From contig JBBDIO010000028.1 in assembly GCA_040880365.1 (NCBI GenBank), forward strand, positions 1 to 8,347: a stretch of DNA of 8,347 bases, read 5' to 3'. A model generated the notes under the pieces. The model saw only the letters and a list, made by a program, of their open reading frames with translations, made no database searches and was not told the DNA's origin. The translations under genes and the position numbers were made by a program. Positions 7,601-8,347 of the stretch are shown piece by piece (the first letter of the stretch is position 1; every line of letters starts with the position of its first letter). Origin of the DNA: JBBDIO01 sp040880365. Lineage in GTDB: Bacteria; Chloroflexota; Anaerolineae; Caldilineales; Caldilineaceae.

Positions 7601-8347
7601 CCAACTGGCCCGACGGTGGACAGATCATTACAAATCGGCTGCTGGTGCTGGCGGCAAATGTGGACTTCAGCTATCAGGCGGGCGCGACGTTCAGCTTTAC
7701 GCCTGCCGGTCCTACGGCAACCGCGACCCCGCTGCCGCCGGCAACCCCCACGCCCGTCGTGGCCCCTCCTGCCACATTAAATCCGTTTGTGGGGGTCAAT
7801 CCTGCCCACGCCGGTCCGGGGGCGGCTTTGACCGTGAGCGGTGGCGGTTTCCCCGGCAATGTGACGGTGAACGTTCACCTGGCGCGGTTCGATACGAGTG
7901 GCAGCAGTGCGGCCAATTCGGAGCGCTATGCCACGACGAGCACGGATGCCAACGGTATCTATAGCACGGGCTTTGCCATGCCTGAATACTGGCCCGATGG
8001 CAGTCTGATCGAAACCGGCGCGGTGATGGTAGTCGTAGCAACCAACGATTTCAGCGTGCAGGCGACGGCGGTGATTAACTATGCGGCAGTCCGCGCGGCT
8101 GCGGTGGAAGAAGTTGTCCCCGAAGAGGCCGCCCCTGTGTTCGTCGCAGAGCCAGAGCCGGCACCTGCGGCGGAAGAAGCGCCGCCTGCGGAAGAAGCGC
8201 CGCCTGCGGAAGAAGCGCCGCCTGTGGAAGAGGCACCGCCTGTGGAAGAAGCACCGCCTGCGGAAGAAGCACCGCCTGCGGAAGAAGCACCGCCAGTAGA
8301 AGAAGCGTCGCCGGCGGAGGAAGCGCCTCCTGAAGAAGAAGCGCCTC
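4651..8347 (+). CDS. Large modular surface lipoprotein: SH3, three PA14, Ig-like repeats, AEEAPP tail (3' end beyond window)
   Basis: The frame is open for 1232 codons to the window edge with no stop, so the C-terminus is missing. Residues 1-40 are a lipoprotein signal: basic region (KRAR), hydrophobic segment (VSLFVFAMLALVMALAAG) and lipobox LAAGC with Cys40, so the mature protein is lipid-anchored outside the membrane. Residues about 62-153 are an Ig-like module, and 155-207 are Ala/Thr/Pro-rich. A bacterial SH3 domain spans 211-275 (LNVRGGPS, WLKV, GWVA). Three PA14 domains begin at W302, W432 and W563, each with a DDGxRV motif. A PTPTPTPAPS linker leads to four Ig/TIG-like repeats (700-1146). 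The rest is Glu/Pro/Ala-rich and ends in AEEAPP hexapeptides. PA14 domains commonly bind carbohydrate in adhesins and glycosidases, and SH3 domains often bind cell wall. An adhesive or envelope-binding role is therefore inferred; no catalytic domain is seen in this part. The upstream in-frame stop at 4636 fixes the start. A full residue-by-residue read showed no frameshift. Confidence 0.93.
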   Translation, partial: MLSRTYRGQTNNNRAGPKRARVSLFVFAMLALVMALAAGCVMTPIEAQPPFPEAIGRTPALAIAPIEGVPGAPVQLASAGWEPNEVVSINLELAPDSEVIVSTVAVTVADDDGRFIASFVYPVDPIWAEPGEVTVAAVSVETGDRATALYTVLAPAAGAPPAAMPVETAPVTEATATSTTSAAATATTSVAAPATSTPRATATAISAAQQANVATVISSALNVRGGPSVSYAVIRAVARGARMTVLGQNQSGAWLKVRLNDGVEGWVARAYTDYTGKAPVVSAPPAPGPTPTPTRPPATSGWQAEYFNNANLSGNPVLTRLDPASNSGIDFDWGYNSPGNQVPANYFSARWSRSLHLPAGNYRFYAQADDGVRVWVNGQLLINEWRLSTGRTYVADKWLDSGTHAIRIEFYDATQIAKVRVWWDTVTDFAEWRGEYFDNPHLSGSPDVVRNDRNIDFDWGRNAPASGVPADRFSVRWTRDVYLDAGTYRFRGTMDDGMRVYLDGSRIIDEWRDGSAREVSHDTYLRSGTYHIVVEFYDNTGDAVAKFRWDRISDSEPDHFPDWKGEYWDNRDLDGQPDVVRNDRHLDFNWGTGSPDPRLPSDHFSARWVRHHDFSAGTYRFYARSDDGVRVWVDGNRIIDQWRDMSGSAVHTGEVYLDGREEVRVEYYERTGGARIAVWWERVTPSTPTPTPTPAPSVENPYADVSPSSGNAGTNVTVSGGQFPANTRINIYLGALARASIAEAQDAQVYATTVTDRNGFYSTSFDMPATWPNGAAVEAGQLIVLVATPDFSTEASAAFDYRSAPPPAQPNPSARVSPQSGGPGTQVTLSGGGFPANTDVGVYIAGVVEARAAAAPHQYASTRADAAGNYSVSFALPQHWPDGAAIASGKLVLLVATNNWTSQAGADFDYFVRAPDPSISLAPDSGVPGTTVTVSGGRFPANTPVNIYLGMLDEQPGRGNRTQVYGSTVSDRDGNYSAVITIPANWPDGGQIITNRLLVLAANVDFSYQAGATFSFTPAGPTATATPLPPATPTPVVAPPATLNPFVGVNPAHAGPGAALTVSGGGFPGNVTVNVHLARFDTSGSSAANSERYATTSTDANGIYSTGFAMPEYWPDGSLIETGAVMVVVATNDFSVQATAVINYAAVRAAAVEEVVPEEAAPVFVAEPEPAPAAEEAPPAEEAPPAEEAPPVEEAPPVEEAPPAEEAPPAEEAPPVEEASPAEEAPPEEEAP
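5554..6702 (+). repeat. Three tandem PA14 domains within the lipoprotein
   Basis: Residues 302-427, 432-554 and 563-684 are homologous. Each begins with an aromatic-rich strand (WQAEYFNN, WRGEYFDN, WKGEYWDN) and has an (I/L)DFxWG turn. Each then continues with FSxRWxR, the core AGxYRF, DDGxRVW/Y, a small-residue turn, INEW/IDEW/IDQW, and a closing strand ending in W. The period is 130-131 residues with almost no linker. The second copy has RVYLDG and the others RVWVNG/RVWVDG. The DD of DDG corresponds to the pair that in some adhesin PA14 domains binds calcium; here this is inference. Confidence 0.88.
6748..8088 (+). repeat. Four Ig/TIG-like repeats within the lipoprotein
   Basis: The copies span roughly residues 700-803, 811-911, 917-1017 and 1044-1146. 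Shared landmarks are SG(G)xFPxN, a strand such as NIYLG, D-x-x-G-x-YS, P-x-x-WP-(D/N)G, and a closing VLVAT-x-x(D/N)(F/W)S strand. Copies 1 and 3 are closest (FPANT, NIYLG, QVY, TV-x-DR). The 62-153 module near the N-terminus shows the same plan in diverged form (GWEPNE, DDGRF, VTVAA). I infer a beta-sandwich fold acting as a spacer or stalk. Confidence 0.75.
8170..8347 (+). repeat. In-frame 18-bp tandem repeat coding AEEAPP hexapeptides
   Basis: Ten units begin every 18 bp from 8170, the last cut by the window end. In order they read AEEAPP three times, VEEAPP twice, AEEAPP twice, VEEASP, AEEAPP and EEEAP(P). The first three are identical in DNA (GCGGAAGAAGCGCCGCCT) and later ones drift at third positions. 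The encoded tail is acidic and proline-rich, likely an extended spacer at the cell surface. The array may continue past the window. Its other frames give artificial Arg/Lys-rich or Leu-Pro-rich peptides. Confidence 0.93.

Noticed and set aside
8081..8299. A plus-strand frame coding an Arg/Lys/Leu-rich repeat peptide
   Set aside because: It is an out-of-frame reading of the AEEAPP array; the repeat pattern comes from the DNA repeat.
1..8347. CRISPR array, tRNA/rRNA genes, toxin-antitoxin, phage or defence genes
   Set aside because: I looked for spaced direct repeats, cloverleaf-like segments and typical motifs on both strands and found none.

Overview
The window looks like chromosomal DNA of a moderately GC-rich bacterium, most probably a Chloroflexota (Anaerolineae-like) genome or metagenome bin. 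This is an inference from gene style: a flavin/F420-type luciferase-like oxidoreductase, a very large lipoprotein built from PA14, SH3 and Ig-like modules joined by Pro/Thr (PTPT) linkers, and a short Cys-rich protein next to a winged-helix protein. No rRNA, tRNA, CRISPR array or complete mobile element was seen.

Layout. Positions 1-37 hold a strong stem-loop terminator. Positions 78-1672 hold a two-gene minus-strand operon: a 421-aa protein with a HARE-HTH-like winged helix and acidic tail, then, 14 bp downstream, a 104-aa Cys-rich metal-binding-type protein. The divergent region to its right (1673-2421) has no intact gene. It holds a nested palindrome (1873-1900) followed by a frame-broken plus-strand gene relic (about 1892-2254) that can only be read by switching frame several times. 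Two intact plus-strand genes follow: a luciferase-like monooxygenase family protein (2422-3330) and a UspA universal stress protein (3538-3984), the latter closed by a GC-rich hairpin. Positions 4094-4636 are a gene-poor, AT-richer spacer with a triple 13-bp repeat and small inverted repeats.

From 4651 to the right edge one reading frame stays open for 1232 codons with no stop in the window. It encodes a secreted lipoprotein: lipobox at Cys40, an Ig-like module, an Ala/Thr-rich stretch, a bacterial SH3 domain, three tandem PA14 domains, four further Ig-like repeats, and an AEEAPP hexapeptide array still running at the window edge. The long open frames on the opposite strand here are shadows of this gene.

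How the genes relate. The left operon looks like a paired regulator-type/metal-binding-type unit of unknown job. The oxidoreductase and the stress protein are co-directional but appear to be separate units, since a plausible promoter lies between them. The lipoprotein is a stand-alone cell-surface gene. I did not find a convincing new multi-gene system. The most distinctive items are the modular surface protein with its repeat tail, the HARE-HTH/acidic-tail protein with its Cys-rich partner, and the hidden broken gene.
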